Of a stretch of DNA of 64,000 nt, positions 38,902-48,014 are shown in pieces. The translations under genes were made by a program, and so were the position numbers. This DNA comes from JANELJ01 sp024511395. GTDB lineage: Bacteria > Pseudomonadota > Gammaproteobacteria > GRL18. Each line of letters starts with the position of its first letter. The stretch's first letter is position 1. Below the pieces are notes generated by a model. It worked only from the letters and a program-made list of their open reading frames with translations. It was not told where the DNA came from and did not search any database. Location of the stretch: the NCBI GenBank assembly GCA_963681975.1, contig OY820613.1, positions 2,170,001-2,234,000 of the forward strand, written 5' to 3'.

Positions 38902-39603
38902 AACCATCCCATCGCAGGGAGATGGCTAAACAAGTAGTCAGGGACAGAGAAATATCCATCAGGCTGGCCTGTCGTATCTTTGATATTAGTGAAACCTGTT
39001 ATTGTTATCAGGCAAAAAATTCACAGGAAAATGACAAAATTGCTGACTGGCTGCTGCGTTTGACGCAGGCTTATAAAAACCGGGGCTTTGGATTATGCTT
39101 CCTGTATTTGCGTAATGTTAAAGGCTTTCCCTGGAACCATAAACGAGTATACCGTATTTATCGGGAGCTGGAATTAAACTTAAGGATAAAGCCTAAAAAA
39201 CGATTAAAACGTAAAAAACCAGATACCCTGGCGGTTCCAGAGCAAATCAATGATACCTGGTCGATGGATTTTATGCATGACCAGTTAAAAGACGGACGTA
39301 GCTTTCGTACCTTTAATGTTATTGATGATTAGAATCGAGAATGCCTTGGGATTGAGGTGGTTTTATCATTACCGGCATTAAGAGTGATACGGACACTGGA
39401 ACGCATTATTGAATGGCGAGGCAAGCCCAAAACCATTCGATGCGATAACGGGCCTGAGTACATAAGCCAGAAAGTGGTTGACCGGGCAAAGGCACAGGAT
39501 ATAAAACGACAATATATCCAGCCGGGTAATCCACAACAAAATGCTTATGTAGAGCGGTTTAATCGAACGGTACGCCATGAATGGTTAAATCAGTTTTTAT
39601 TTA

Positions 39604-41101
39604 GTTCAACCTGAATAATACCGTTTTAAGCCTGACCTCAAGCCAGGTTTAAAGCAGCAGATTGCTCCGGTTTGATAAAACACCCCATCAAACCGGAAAT
39701 AATTTTGAGCCACAAAAGCCGGAGCTTATTGAGGATCTTTCTTAAGTTATGACCAGCGGCTACCATAACCACATTAATGGCATCACCGACTGCACCTTTC
39801 AGATAGCAGCGGTCTAAACGGCCATCGTTTTTCATATGACCAATTTCAGGCTCAATCGCACTGCGCCGTTTTAATGCCTTTTTAATACTTCGGGTAACGC
39901 CTCGTTTCTGACCTGAGATAAAAACTTTCGTGTCTTTTACTTCATGTCCACGATAACCCCGGTCAACAAAGCACTGTTCCGGTTGTACTGCTGTAAACTG
40001 TTTTATCTGCTCCAGTTGTGGTAACAAGGTATGTCCATCATAAGGATTTCCTGGACAACTTTGAGCCCCAATAACAAAGCCTTCCTTGTTGGTCACAGCG
40101 ATACTGGCTTTAACCCCAAATTCATAAGGCTTATGAGCTTTGCCTTTACTGACACACTCGACTTCCGGGGCGTGTAAACTGTAAAGCTTGTTCTTACTGT
40201 GCTGCTCCTGCTCTATCAGTTTCTGTGCCTGTTCCAGAACCACTTCAAACAGTGACTGAATATCAACAGAATAATTGGGCAGTTGTCGTTCAATATCCCT
40301 TTTAACGCGACCTAAACGGGATTTCAGTTTATTATTCATTTTCTTCATGCGTTTAAACTGTTTTGCATGAGCATAACGACTGGCCATTAATACATATTGA
40401 GGTCCAATCCGATTATAATTCTGGCGCAGTTTAATACCGTGCTCTTTGGACAGTTTAACCAGGTTTTCTCTGGCTTTGTTCAGGAGCTTTGAATCGGTTG
40501 GAAAAGCGATGTTCTTTTCCTGTACGGTAGTATCTACCGTGACTTTCTTTAAACTGCCGGGCTTTATGGTTTTACTCTTTAGTCCGGCCTTAATGGTTTC
40601 AATCAGTAATTTTTCACTGCCTGACTTACCCAGCCGGTTACGCCATTTGGTCATGGTCGTAGGGTGTATAGGCATCTTATGCTGAAAGTATTCTTCTCCA
40701 CAAAAACATTGCCAGTACGGATTTTCTGTCCAGCTTTTTACGACCTGTTCATCCGATAAATCATGCAGATGTTTCAGGTAATGCAATCCTGCAATCAGGC
40801 GAGTGCGTATAGCAGGAGCGCCTTTAGTGGATATAAACAGGGCTCCCCATTCTTTATCAAGACTTTCCCAGTTTATGTGTTTTGATAACTTAATCAACTC
40901 ATGATTTAAGTCCAGCATGTTTTCAAGACGCATCCTGAACAGGTCTTCCTGAGGTATTTTTGGCTGTTTCTTTGGCTTCATTTTGGTATGGAAATTTGCA
41001 AGGTAATAAGGCTTATTTTACCAAAAACTTGCAAATTTAACACCCATAATCAAGCAATATTTCTTTATAAATCAATGCTATATGTTTTATTCAGGGTGGA
41101 C
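39604..41101 (-). mobile_element. IS5-type insertion sequence, copy 8 (1498 bp)
   Basis: TIRs intact, flanked by TATTTA at 39598-39603 and 41102-41107, inside IS3 orfB. Clade I, nearly identical to copy 1. Confidence 0.93.
39638..40981 (-). CDS. IS5-family transposase (copy 8)
   Basis: Intact 447-residue clade I protein (LDLNHEL, WESLDKE, WQCFCGEE). It differs from copy 1 by very few residues (IHPTTMTK). Confidence 0.92.
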   Translation of the reverse strand: MKPKKQPKIPQEDLFRMRLENMLDLNHELIKLSKHINWESLDKEWGALFISTKGAPAIRTRLIAGLHYLKHLHDLSDEQVVKSWTENPYWQCFCGEEYFQHKMPIHPTTMTKWRNRLGKSGSEKLLIETIKAGLKSKTIKPGSLKKVTVDTTVQEKNIAFPTDSKLLNKARENLVKLSKEHGIKLRQNYNRIGPQYVLMASRYAHAKQFKRMKKMNNKLKSRLGRVKRDIERQLPNYSVDIQSLFEVVLEQAQKLIEQEQHSKNKLYSLHAPEVECVSKGKAHKPYEFGVKASIAVTNKEGFVIGAQSCPGNPYDGHTLLPQLEQIKQFTAVQPEQCFVDRGYRGHEVKDTKVFISGQKRGVTRSIKKALKRRSAIEPEIGHMKNDGRLDRCYLKGAVGDAINVVMVAAGHNLRKILNKLRLLWLKIISGLMGCFIKPEQSAALNLA

Positions 41102-41430
41102 TATTTAATTCTATAGAGCATGCACAGGAAACAGTAACATGCTGGAAATGGAGTTATAATAATGAACGACCCCATACGGCTATCGATGGAGTACTACCCA
41201 GGCAAAAATTGGTTTTAGCCTGTTAGAAAACAATTTAAACCGTCTTATCCACATACCCACAGGCCAGGCCTGTCAGTGAGATAAAACTGAAGGTCTCACC
41301 AACAGGCAGACCTATGGATATATGGATAAGACTTATACTAAACCTCTATTTATGAATTGCTTTATAAATAGGGGATTACCAACGGCTGTGTGAATAAGCC
41401 TGATAAGGTTTCGACTTGTTCCAAAGAGCA

Positions 41431-42027
41431 TTATTTGTTGATAAGACGATTATCCCGCAGAACATGCCAGATACTTTTTATATCCACTGTTTTGTCCCGC
41501 CGGTTTAGCAGAGTAATGGCAATTTGCTCGGTAGCCGCATAAACACAGGCAACCGCTGCCAGAGTCATGGTCCAGCTCAGCATACCGGTAAAGAGTAAAA
41601 TATAGACCACAATGGTAATACTGACAGAGATTTTTACTGCAATAGTATGATAACTGGTCATTTTTCTGAATTTAATAAAACCAATGACCACCGGAATAAT
41701 AAAACTGGCAATGATCAGACTGATAGGAATAAGCTGCTGAAGCACAATATCCGGCCAGAGCAGCCAGGCTGAAATCGCCAGGGTAATATACACCACAAAA
41801 TCCCCCCAGCTATCTAGCTGAGCACCCAGCTCAGACACCACATTCATGCGCCGGGCCAGGTAACCGTCCAGAATATCTGTCAGTTCAGTAAAGATCATAG
41901 CACCAATAAATAGATCCGGATGCTGTTTAATAGCCAGATACAACAGCACCAGAGCCATAAAAATACGCACAGAGCTGATAATATTGGGCAAATGCCGGTA
42001 GCTGATATTTAACATATATCGGAACAA
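41431..42027 (-). CDS. CDP-alcohol phosphatidyltransferase family membrane protein
   Basis: 198 residues, several hydrophobic helices. The family signature D-x2-D-G-x2-A-R-x8-G-x3-D-x3-D is present in TDILDGYLARR followed by GAQLDSWGDF. The family moves an alcohol onto CDP-diacylglycerol (PgsA- or PssA-like) or related substrates. No specific substrate can be assigned. The frame and upstream region look intact. Confidence 0.88.
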   Translation of the reverse strand: MFRYMLNISYRHLPNIISSVRIFMALVLLYLAIKQHPDLFIGAMIFTELTDILDGYLARRMNVVSELGAQLDSWGDFVVYITLAISAWLLWPDIVLQQLIPISLIIASFIIPVVIGFIKFRKMTSYHTIAVKISVSITIVVYILLFTGMLSWTMTLAAVACVYAATEQIAITLLNRRDKTVDIKSIWHVLRDNRLINK

Positions 42028-42148
42028 CGATTGGAACTACAAATCACAATGACTGTTACCTGTAAAAGTGTGTTTATTATCACAATTTATAATACTAACA
42101 TTTAATTTTATATGTGCCAAAGATGAGGCCAGTCTAATACCGAAATAA

Positions 42149-42979
42149 TTACCATGAAAACAGACGCTGCAGTTCAGGCAGACTGTTAACATCCCAGTCA
42201 GGCTCCTGCATGGACAGGGGAAGTGCTACTCCCGGCGCAAAGCGCCCCGTTCTCACCAGAGCCGTTTTAATGCCCAGTTTTTGAGCACCAATAATATCCG
42301 TATCCGGACGGTCACCAATCATCAGGCAGTCTGATGCTTTAACCCCAAGTCTCTGCATGGCCATTTCATATAACAGCGGTTCAGGTTTACCAATGGTAAC
42401 AGGTGTCTGCCCCGTAGCCGCTGCAAAGGGAGCAACCAGTGCACCACCTCCAGGAAGAATAAGCTGTTTTCCCTCATAAACAGCATCGACAGTAGTATCC
42501 GGATTAGTGCTGATTAATTGTGCCCCTTTTTTTTAAATCAGGTTAATATCCGTTGTTATTGCTGCATAATCAATACCTTCGCCTTCTCCTACCACTACAA
42601 AATCTGCATTTTCAGGATCTTCATTACAATATTGACTTAAACTCTGGTGCAGACCTTCAGCGCCAACAGCAAAAAAACTATAACCCAGCTTTTGTTGTGC
42701 CAGCCAGGCAGCTGTGGCTTCCCCGGCCGTCACAATTAATTTTTCCGCAGGACGTTTAAAACCGATGTGCTCCAGCTTATCTGCTACAGCCTGTGGTAAA
42801 CGAATGGGATTATTGGTAATAAACGCATGAGGGATATTCGCTATAGCCTCCATAAAACCCATTGCTCTATCAATAGGATTCATACCATGAAAAAAAACCC
42901 CGTCCATATCCAGTAGTATGGCAGAAAATGGAAGTTGTTGATCAGCTCCAGGTAAATTCTGATCGGTCAATTTATTCAT
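42149..42979 (-). pseudogene. HAD-IIA (NagD/PGP-like) phosphatase with one nonsense codon
   Basis: A 277-codon frame is whole except for a TAA near 42533-42535 (TTDINLI*KKGAQLIS). Both sides stay in the same frame. Motifs: ILLDMDGVFFHG (nucleophile Asp), FITNNP, KPEPLLYEMA, CLMIGDRPDTDIIGAQ. Relatives dephosphorylate sugar phosphates or phosphoglycolate. The single substitution suggests very recent loss, or a readthrough or sequence error. Confidence 0.85.
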
Positions 42980-43104
42980 AAATACAAAAGCAAATACTAA
43001 TCATATTGATGATATCATAAAATCATCTTGTATATTATTTCTTTTTAAATTATGATTCACAAAAGAGTTATTCGCTGCTCACTATGACATAAACAGGTAT
43101 TAAA

Positions 43105-44019
43105 TTGAACCAGCAGAAACGGGAACAGGCTTTAGCAGAACTCAGCCAGATACAGAAAGAACGACTCTCCTATATAGATTTCAGACTGATGTTTCTGGGT
43201 GTTATGCAACGCAGTGATCTGATTCAGCGTTTCGGCATGAAAGCAGCCGCAGCAACCCGGGATATTGCCCTTTATCGAAAACTGGCTGAAGAAAATATTA
43301 TCTATAAAACCCGGAAACGCCGGTATTTTTATAATCCGGACTTTGTCCCCCTGTTCCCCTATTCCCCGGAACGTGCCCTTGCAGCCCTTTCCAGCGGCTT
43401 TGGTGATAATTATGTAGGCGTAAAATCCAGAGCCATGCTGCCCTGTGAAACGCCAACCCAGTTAAATACCACCAATCTGAAAACACTTTCTGTCATCACG
43501 CGGGCAATACATCAGCACCAGGTTGTACATATAAAATACCACTCATTAAGTAGTGGCGTTTCCAGCCGCCAGATCGTTCCTTTTGCCTTGGTTGACAACG
43601 GTCTGCGCTGGCATATCCGTGCCTATGACCGCAAACAGTCCCGTTTTACAGACTTTGTAGTAAACCGAATTGAACACCCGCAGGTCATAGAGTCTGATAT
43701 CGCAGAACATGAAACCCGGGAAGCCGATAACCAGTGGAATCGGATTGTAGAACTGGAAATTGTCCCACACCCTTCCCTGAAACATCCTGAAACCATTGTC
43801 ATGGATTTTTCCATGCAGGGTAATAAAAACAACGCACAATTAAATATCAATGTCAGAGCCGCCGTAGCCGGCTATCTACTGCGCCGGTGGAATATCGACT
43901 GTTCTGAAAATCATTCATTAACAGGTATGGAATATCACCTATGGCTTAAAAACCATCCTACACTTTACGGTGTTGAAAACCTAGTTATTGCTCCGGGTTA
44001 TAAACTCAAAACTCAATAA
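43105..44019 (+). CDS. WYL-domain transcriptional regulator (BrxR/CapW-like)
   Basis: 304 residues from a TTG start (AAATTGAACCAGC). The N-terminal winged helix (ERLSYIDFRLMFLGVMQRSD, RFGMKAAAATRDIALYRKLA) and the YKTRKRRYFYNPDFVPLF linker resemble the BrxR/CapW repressors. A WYL domain follows (VHIKYHSLSSG, VPFALVDNGLRWHIRAYDR, FTDFVVNRIEHP) and a C-terminal WCX-like part (HPTLYGVENLVIAPG). BrxR/CapW often regulate phage-defence loci. No defence genes lie next to it here. Confidence 0.85.
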   Translation: MNQQKREQALAELSQIQKERLSYIDFRLMFLGVMQRSDLIQRFGMKAAAATRDIALYRKLAEENIIYKTRKRRYFYNPDFVPLFPYSPERALAALSSGFGDNYVGVKSRAMLPCETPTQLNTTNLKTLSVITRAIHQHQVVHIKYHSLSSGVSSRQIVPFALVDNGLRWHIRAYDRKQSRFTDFVVNRIEHPQVIESDIAEHETREADNQWNRIVELEIVPHPSLKHPETIVMDFSMQGNKNNAQLNINVRAAVAGYLLRRWNIDCSENHSLTGMEYHLWLKNHPTLYGVENLVIAPGYKLKTQ

Positions 44020-44299
44020 CAATCAATTTTTAACATTCTCCCCAGCTAAGTTAGGGGGATTCCTGATCTCTGCAGTGATATTTTCCTCTTCGTTTCCACT
44101 CTTTCCCAGCATTTCAATATCCATATCCATATCCATATCCAGACAAATAATCCACATATATTAATATCTGGTAAGAATATGTCTAATTTTTAGCAGAAAA
44201 GATTGGAACTGTCAGAACAGATCTGAGATTTATAGTCAAACCTGGTTTTTATTATCAGGTTAATATTCTGTCTTCATTATCCAGATTTTCAGTTTCTTG
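44020..44299. other. Intergenic region after the WYL gene
   Basis: 280 bp without a coding frame. It holds the hexamer repeat and an imperfect CCCCAGCTAAGTTAGGGGGA hairpin near 44040-44060 that may terminate the WYL transcript. Confidence 0.4.
44117..44140. repeat. ATATCC hexamer repeated four times
   Basis: Perfect 4 x 6-bp tandem repeat in the intergenic region after the WYL gene. Simple repeat; no function seen. Confidence 0.8.
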
Positions 44300-44371
44300 G
44301 GTAACCCCCCGAAAAATAATTCTTTTCATAAGTAGAATTATCCATTAAATTATTAATGAGGAGAACCTACA

Positions 44372-44638
44372 ATGAAGAAGTCCAGATTTACAGAATCCCA
44401 GATCATCGGTATTCTGAAAGACGCTGAATCCGGCGTGCCGGTCACTGAATTATGTCGCACTCATGGCATGAGCGATGCCACCTTCTATAACTGGCGGGCC
44501 AAATACGGCGGCATGGATGTTTCCATGATGAAACGCATGAAAGAGCTGGAAGAAGAAAACCGCCGCTTGAAGAAGATGTACGCAGAAGAGCGCTTAAAGG
44601 CAGAGATTATTCAGGAGGCTATGGCAAAAAAGTGGTAA
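44372..44638 (+). CDS. IS3-family OrfA (copy 3)
   Basis: 88 residues, nearly identical to copy 2 (QIIGILKDAESGVP). HTH and zipper as in copy 2. The frameshift heptamer AAAAAAG is at its 3' end. Confidence 0.9.
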   Translation: MKKSRFTESQIIGILKDAESGVPVTELCRTHGMSDATFYNWRAKYGGMDVSMMKRMKELEEENRRLKKMYAEERLKAEIIQEAMAKKW

Positions 44639-45459
44639 AGCCATCCCATCGCAGGGAGATGGCTAAACAAGTAGTTAAGGACAGAGAAATATCCATCAGG
44701 CTGGCCTGTCGTATCTTTGATATTAGTGAAACCTGTTATCGTTATCAGGCAAAAAATTCATAGGTAAATGACAAAATTGCTGACTGGCTGCTGTGTTTGA
44801 CGCAGGCTTATAAAAACCGGGGCTTTGGATTATGCTTCCTGTATTTGCGTAATGTTAAAGGCTTTCCCTGGAACCATAAACGAGTATATCGTATTTATCG
44901 GGAGCTGGAATTAAACCTAAGGATAAAGCCTAAAAAACGATTAAAACGTAAAAAACCAGATACCCTGGCGGTTCCAGAGCAAATCAATGATACCTGGTCG
45001 ATGGATTTTATGCATGACCAGTTAAAAGACGGACGTAGCTTTCGTACCTTTAATGTTATTAATGATTATAATCTAGAATGCCCGGGCATTGAAGTGGATT
45101 TATCATTACCGGCATTAAGAGTGATACGGACACTGGAACGCATTATTGAATGGCGAGGCAAGCCCAAAACCATTTGATGCGATAACGGGCCTGAGTACAT
45201 AAGCCAGAAAGTGGTTGACCGGGCAAAGGCACAGGATATAAAACGACAATATATCCAGCCGGGTAATCCACAATAAAATGCTTATGTAGAGCGGTTTAAT
45301 CGAACGGTACGCCATGAATGGTTAAATCAGTTTTTATTTAATTCTATAGAGCATGCACAGGAAACAGCAACATGCTGGAAATGGAGTTATAATAATGAAC
45401 GACCCCATACGGCTATCGGTGGAGTACCACCCAGGCAAAAATTGGCTTTAGTCTGTTAG
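44632..45459 (+). pseudogene. IS3-family OrfB with three nonsense codons (copy 3)
   Basis: Full length in one frame but with TAG after QAKNS (CAG in copy 2), TGA after GKPKTI (CGA in siblings) and TAA in GNPQ* (CAA in siblings). All three are C-to-T changes. The catalytic D, D and E boxes are otherwise present. Confidence 0.87.
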
Positions 45460-45477
45460 AAAACAATTTAAACCGTC

Positions 45478-45562
45478 TTATCCACATACCCACAGGCCAG
45501 GCCTGTCAGTGAGATAAACCTGAAGGTCTCATCAACAGGCAGACCTATGGATATGTGGATAA
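45478..45562. promoter_or_regulatory. Paired inverted DnaA-box consensus, IS3 copy 3
   Basis: TTATCCACA at 45478-45486 and TGTGGATAA at 45554-45562, with the same inner stems as in copy 1. Confidence 0.6.
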
Positions 45563-45636
45563 GACTTATGCAAAACCTCTATTTATGGATTGCTTTATAA
45601 ATGGGGGGATTACCATAACACTAAACTGGATAAAAA

Positions 45637-46872
45637 ATGAGACCTGCTGAACCCGTAAAACCACGTATATTTCCCCATATTCTGAGCTGTGTACTGGCTC
45701 TGCTGTTACCGGCAGCCGCTTATGCCGCTCCTGCTGAACTGGTTGCCCTGCTGGATAAAATTATTGAAAACCAGCCGGAACAGCAGATCACTCAGGGACT
45801 TCAGGAAATGCACAGCACTAACCAGCAATATTCTGACAGCTGGATAGCCGGTGATATGGATCTGGTGGTTCATCATGAAAACGATACCCTGACGGATGAT
45901 GATGACTATAAAAACTGGCAGGTGGGGGTTGAATTTCCCCTCTGGCTCAGTAGTCAGAAGCAGGCTCAGAAAAGCATTACCCGCAGCTACGGCGAACAGC
46001 TCAGTGCCCATCAGCTCTACCTGCGCTGGTTAGCCTCTGAGCAGCTGCGCAAACTGGTATGGAATTACCGAACCGCTGAAATTGAAGTGGACGCTGCCCG
46101 TTCAGCCCTGCAGAAAAGCCAGTCCTTATTAAACAAAGTTATACTGAAAGTAAAAGCCGGGGAAAGTCCCAGGATTGATCAGCTGCTGGCCCATAAAGCC
46201 GTTTTAAAACAGCAGAACAACCTGGTACAGAAACGCAGCACCCTGACCATTGCTCAGAACAACTTCAAGCGCTGGACCCGTACTCAAAACCTGCCCCAAA
46301 ACATCCTCGAGCAGCCGCTTTCACCTTTACCGTTGGATCAGCATCCTAAAATAATTCAGCTGGCTTCGGCTCTGCAGATTTCCCGGGCCATGATGGAAAA
46401 AACCCAGGCCGGCAAACGGGATAATCCAAAAGTATTTCTGGGCGCTCAAAATGATAAGGACAAGTCCAATGAAAACAACTCACTGATCCTTGAAGTTTCT
46501 ATTCCTCTGGGTGTTAATCTCGGTTTCTCACCCCGCCTGGCAGAAAAAAAACGCAATGTGTATGAACAGCAGGCGGTACTGGACAAAGCCAAAATTCAAC
46601 TGGAACAGGACATTTTTCAGGCTCAACAGTGGCTGACTTCTGCACAGCAAAGTATTCATCTTACCAAAGAGCAGTATGCTATCAGTGTCAAGGCACTCAG
46701 TATGTCTGAACAGGCGTATCAACTGGGTGAAACCAATATTCAGAATTTATTACTGGTACAGCAGCAAACCGCAGAAGCAAAACGGGAATACCGTCTGGCA
46801 GAGGCCCGTTCAAGTCAGGCCGTTGCTAATTTAAACCAGGTAACCGGACATATTTTAGGAGCACAGCAATAA
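45637..46872 (+). CDS. TolC/CzcC-type outer-membrane efflux protein
   Basis: 411 residues. A signal peptide (FPHILSCVLALLLPAAAYAA) precedes an outer-membrane efflux domain with long helices. The repeat-like QLYLRWLASEQLRKLVWNYR and VKALSMSEQAYQLGETNIQN mark the OEP family. It is the first gene of the efflux operon. Its stop overlaps the next start by one base. An acidic stretch DTLTDDDD lies near residue 90. The ATG is 22 bp from an IS3 end, so the native operon promoter is probably lost. Confidence 0.88.
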   Translation: MRPAEPVKPRIFPHILSCVLALLLPAAAYAAPAELVALLDKIIENQPEQQITQGLQEMHSTNQQYSDSWIAGDMDLVVHHENDTLTDDDDYKNWQVGVEFPLWLSSQKQAQKSITRSYGEQLSAHQLYLRWLASEQLRKLVWNYRTAEIEVDAARSALQKSQSLLNKVILKVKAGESPRIDQLLAHKAVLKQQNNLVQKRSTLTIAQNNFKRWTRTQNLPQNILEQPLSPLPLDQHPKIIQLASALQISRAMMEKTQAGKRDNPKVFLGAQNDKDKSNENNSLILEVSIPLGVNLGFSPRLAEKKRNVYEQQAVLDKAKIQLEQDIFQAQQWLTSAQQSIHLTKEQYAISVKALSMSEQAYQLGETNIQNLLLVQQQTAEAKREYRLAEARSSQAVANLNQVTGHILGAQQ

Positions 46873-48005
46873 TGTTTAAACGTATCTACTCGAGTCCCAT
46901 CCCGATGCTTATTCTTGGCGGCGCTCTGCTGCTGGGCAGTATTTCTCAGTCCGTTTTTGCCCAGTGCCTGAAACTGACTAGGGAACAACAACAGGCCATG
47001 GGTATTAAAATCCAGTATGCAGAGCCGGTCAAGGTAGTGCTCAGCGCTGTTTTTCCGGCTCAGGCGACTATTCCTCTAAAAACCATACGCACTCTGGCCA
47101 GCCCTTTATCCGGACAGATTGTAAAGCTTAACTACGTACACGGTCCTATTAAAAAAGATGACATTATTGCAGAAATGGAGAGTCCCGAACTGCTGCAGCT
47201 GCAGGAAGAATTTCTGGCCACCTTATCCGATCTCAGTATCAGTCAGCAAAACCTGGATCGTGCCCGAAAATTAAACCAGAGCGGCATTTCATCCACCAAG
47301 AAACTTCAGCAAGCTTTAACCGATGTAAAAAAACTGATATTGAAAGAAATTCAGTTAAAGCAAAAACTGACCCTATATAGCATGACAGAATCCGCCATTG
47401 AAAAAATGGAACAGAAAAAAAAGCTACAGCCGGCCATTTTGCAATTAAAGTCCCCCATTGACGGGCAGTTATTTGATCTAAAAATACGTCTTGGTGAAAG
47501 GGTAGAAAAGAACCAGAGCATTATTTCCCTGGGTGAAACTAATCCAATTGTTCTGGTAGTCAGAGTACCTGTGAGCATGGTCAATAAACTGGCTCATGGA
47601 CAGCAGGTTGAAATCCTGGGAATGAATAAAACCGGTGAAATCCACCATATTAATTTAATAGTTGATCCCATGACCCAGTCTGTGGATGTCCATATTCAGG
47701 TACAGAATGACGATAATACTCTGCGTACCGGACAATTATTTAAAATCCGTTTTTTAATGACACCGGAACAGACGTCCTTCAAAATAAATTCTAACGCCAT
47801 TAGTCAGTTTGACGGTAAAACGGTGGTATTTATTCAGGAGGGAAAACTAATTAAGCCGCTTCCAGTCAAAGTCATTAATATTACCAACCAGCAGCTTTAT
47901 TTTACTCCTGCAGCAAACTACTCAGAACCGCTTATGGTGTGTGTTCAGGGCAGTACTGCCATTAAATCCGCCTTTGAAGCACAAAGCGGCTCTGAGGCTG
48001 AATAA
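46872..48005 (+). CDS. RND efflux periplasmic adaptor (HlyD/CusB type)
   Basis: 377 residues. A signal peptide (MLILGGALLLGSISQSVFAQ) is followed by a lipoyl-like segment (IRTLASPLSGQIVKLNYVHG), a helical hairpin (LQEEFLATLSDLSISQQNLD) and a second lipoyl half (LKSPIDGQLFDLKIRLGERV). The beta-barrel and membrane-proximal parts complete it. It bridges the RND pump and the outer-membrane protein. The start overlaps the previous stop (TAATG), showing translational coupling. Confidence 0.9.
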   Translation: MFKRIYSSPIPMLILGGALLLGSISQSVFAQCLKLTREQQQAMGIKIQYAEPVKVVLSAVFPAQATIPLKTIRTLASPLSGQIVKLNYVHGPIKKDDIIAEMESPELLQLQEEFLATLSDLSISQQNLDRARKLNQSGISSTKKLQQALTDVKKLILKEIQLKQKLTLYSMTESAIEKMEQKKKLQPAILQLKSPIDGQLFDLKIRLGERVEKNQSIISLGETNPIVLVVRVPVSMVNKLAHGQQVEILGMNKTGEIHHINLIVDPMTQSVDVHIQVQNDDNTLRTGQLFKIRFLMTPEQTSFKINSNAISQFDGKTVVFIQEGKLIKPLPVKVINITNQQLYFTPAANYSEPLMVCVQGSTAIKSAFEAQSGSEAE

Positions 48006-48014
48006 GGAGTTATT

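Larger units (their letters stand above)
38895..41226 (+). pseudogene. IS3-family OrfB with nonsense codon and IS5-type insertion (copy 2)
   Basis: SIRLACRIFDISETCYCYQA, the D of [10 protein letters not shown], a TAG at FNVIDD* (TAT in copy 1), the D of CDNGPEYIS and the E of [10 protein letters not shown] are visible. The frame is then cut by IS5-type copy 8 at 39604-41101 and resumes [14 protein letters not shown] to LVLAC* at 41226. Confidence 0.87.
38562..41380 (+). mobile_element. IS3-family element, copy 2, with nested IS5-type copy 8
   Basis: Left end GGTAATCCCCCC, right end worn (GGGGATTACC). No 4-bp duplication is visible (ACAA versus AACG). Without the nested IS it is about 1.3 kb, with orfA, orfB and the palindromic tail. 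Confidence 0.88.
44300..45614 (+). mobile_element. IS3-family element, copy 3 (about 1315 bp)
   Basis: Left end GGTAACCCCCC, right end GGGGGGATTACC. It has the complete orfA, orfB and tail arrangement without nested IS. No target duplication is visible. It ends 22 bp before the efflux operon. Confidence 0.9.

Noticed and set aside
6047..42979. Alternative genetic code explaining the many in-frame stops
   Set aside because: TAA, TAG and TGA all occur as internal stops in broken genes, while intact genes end with the same codons and show none inside.
44117..44140. ATATCC repeat as a phase-variation tract
   Set aside because: Only four units, intergenic, 6-bp unit and far from the next start codon.
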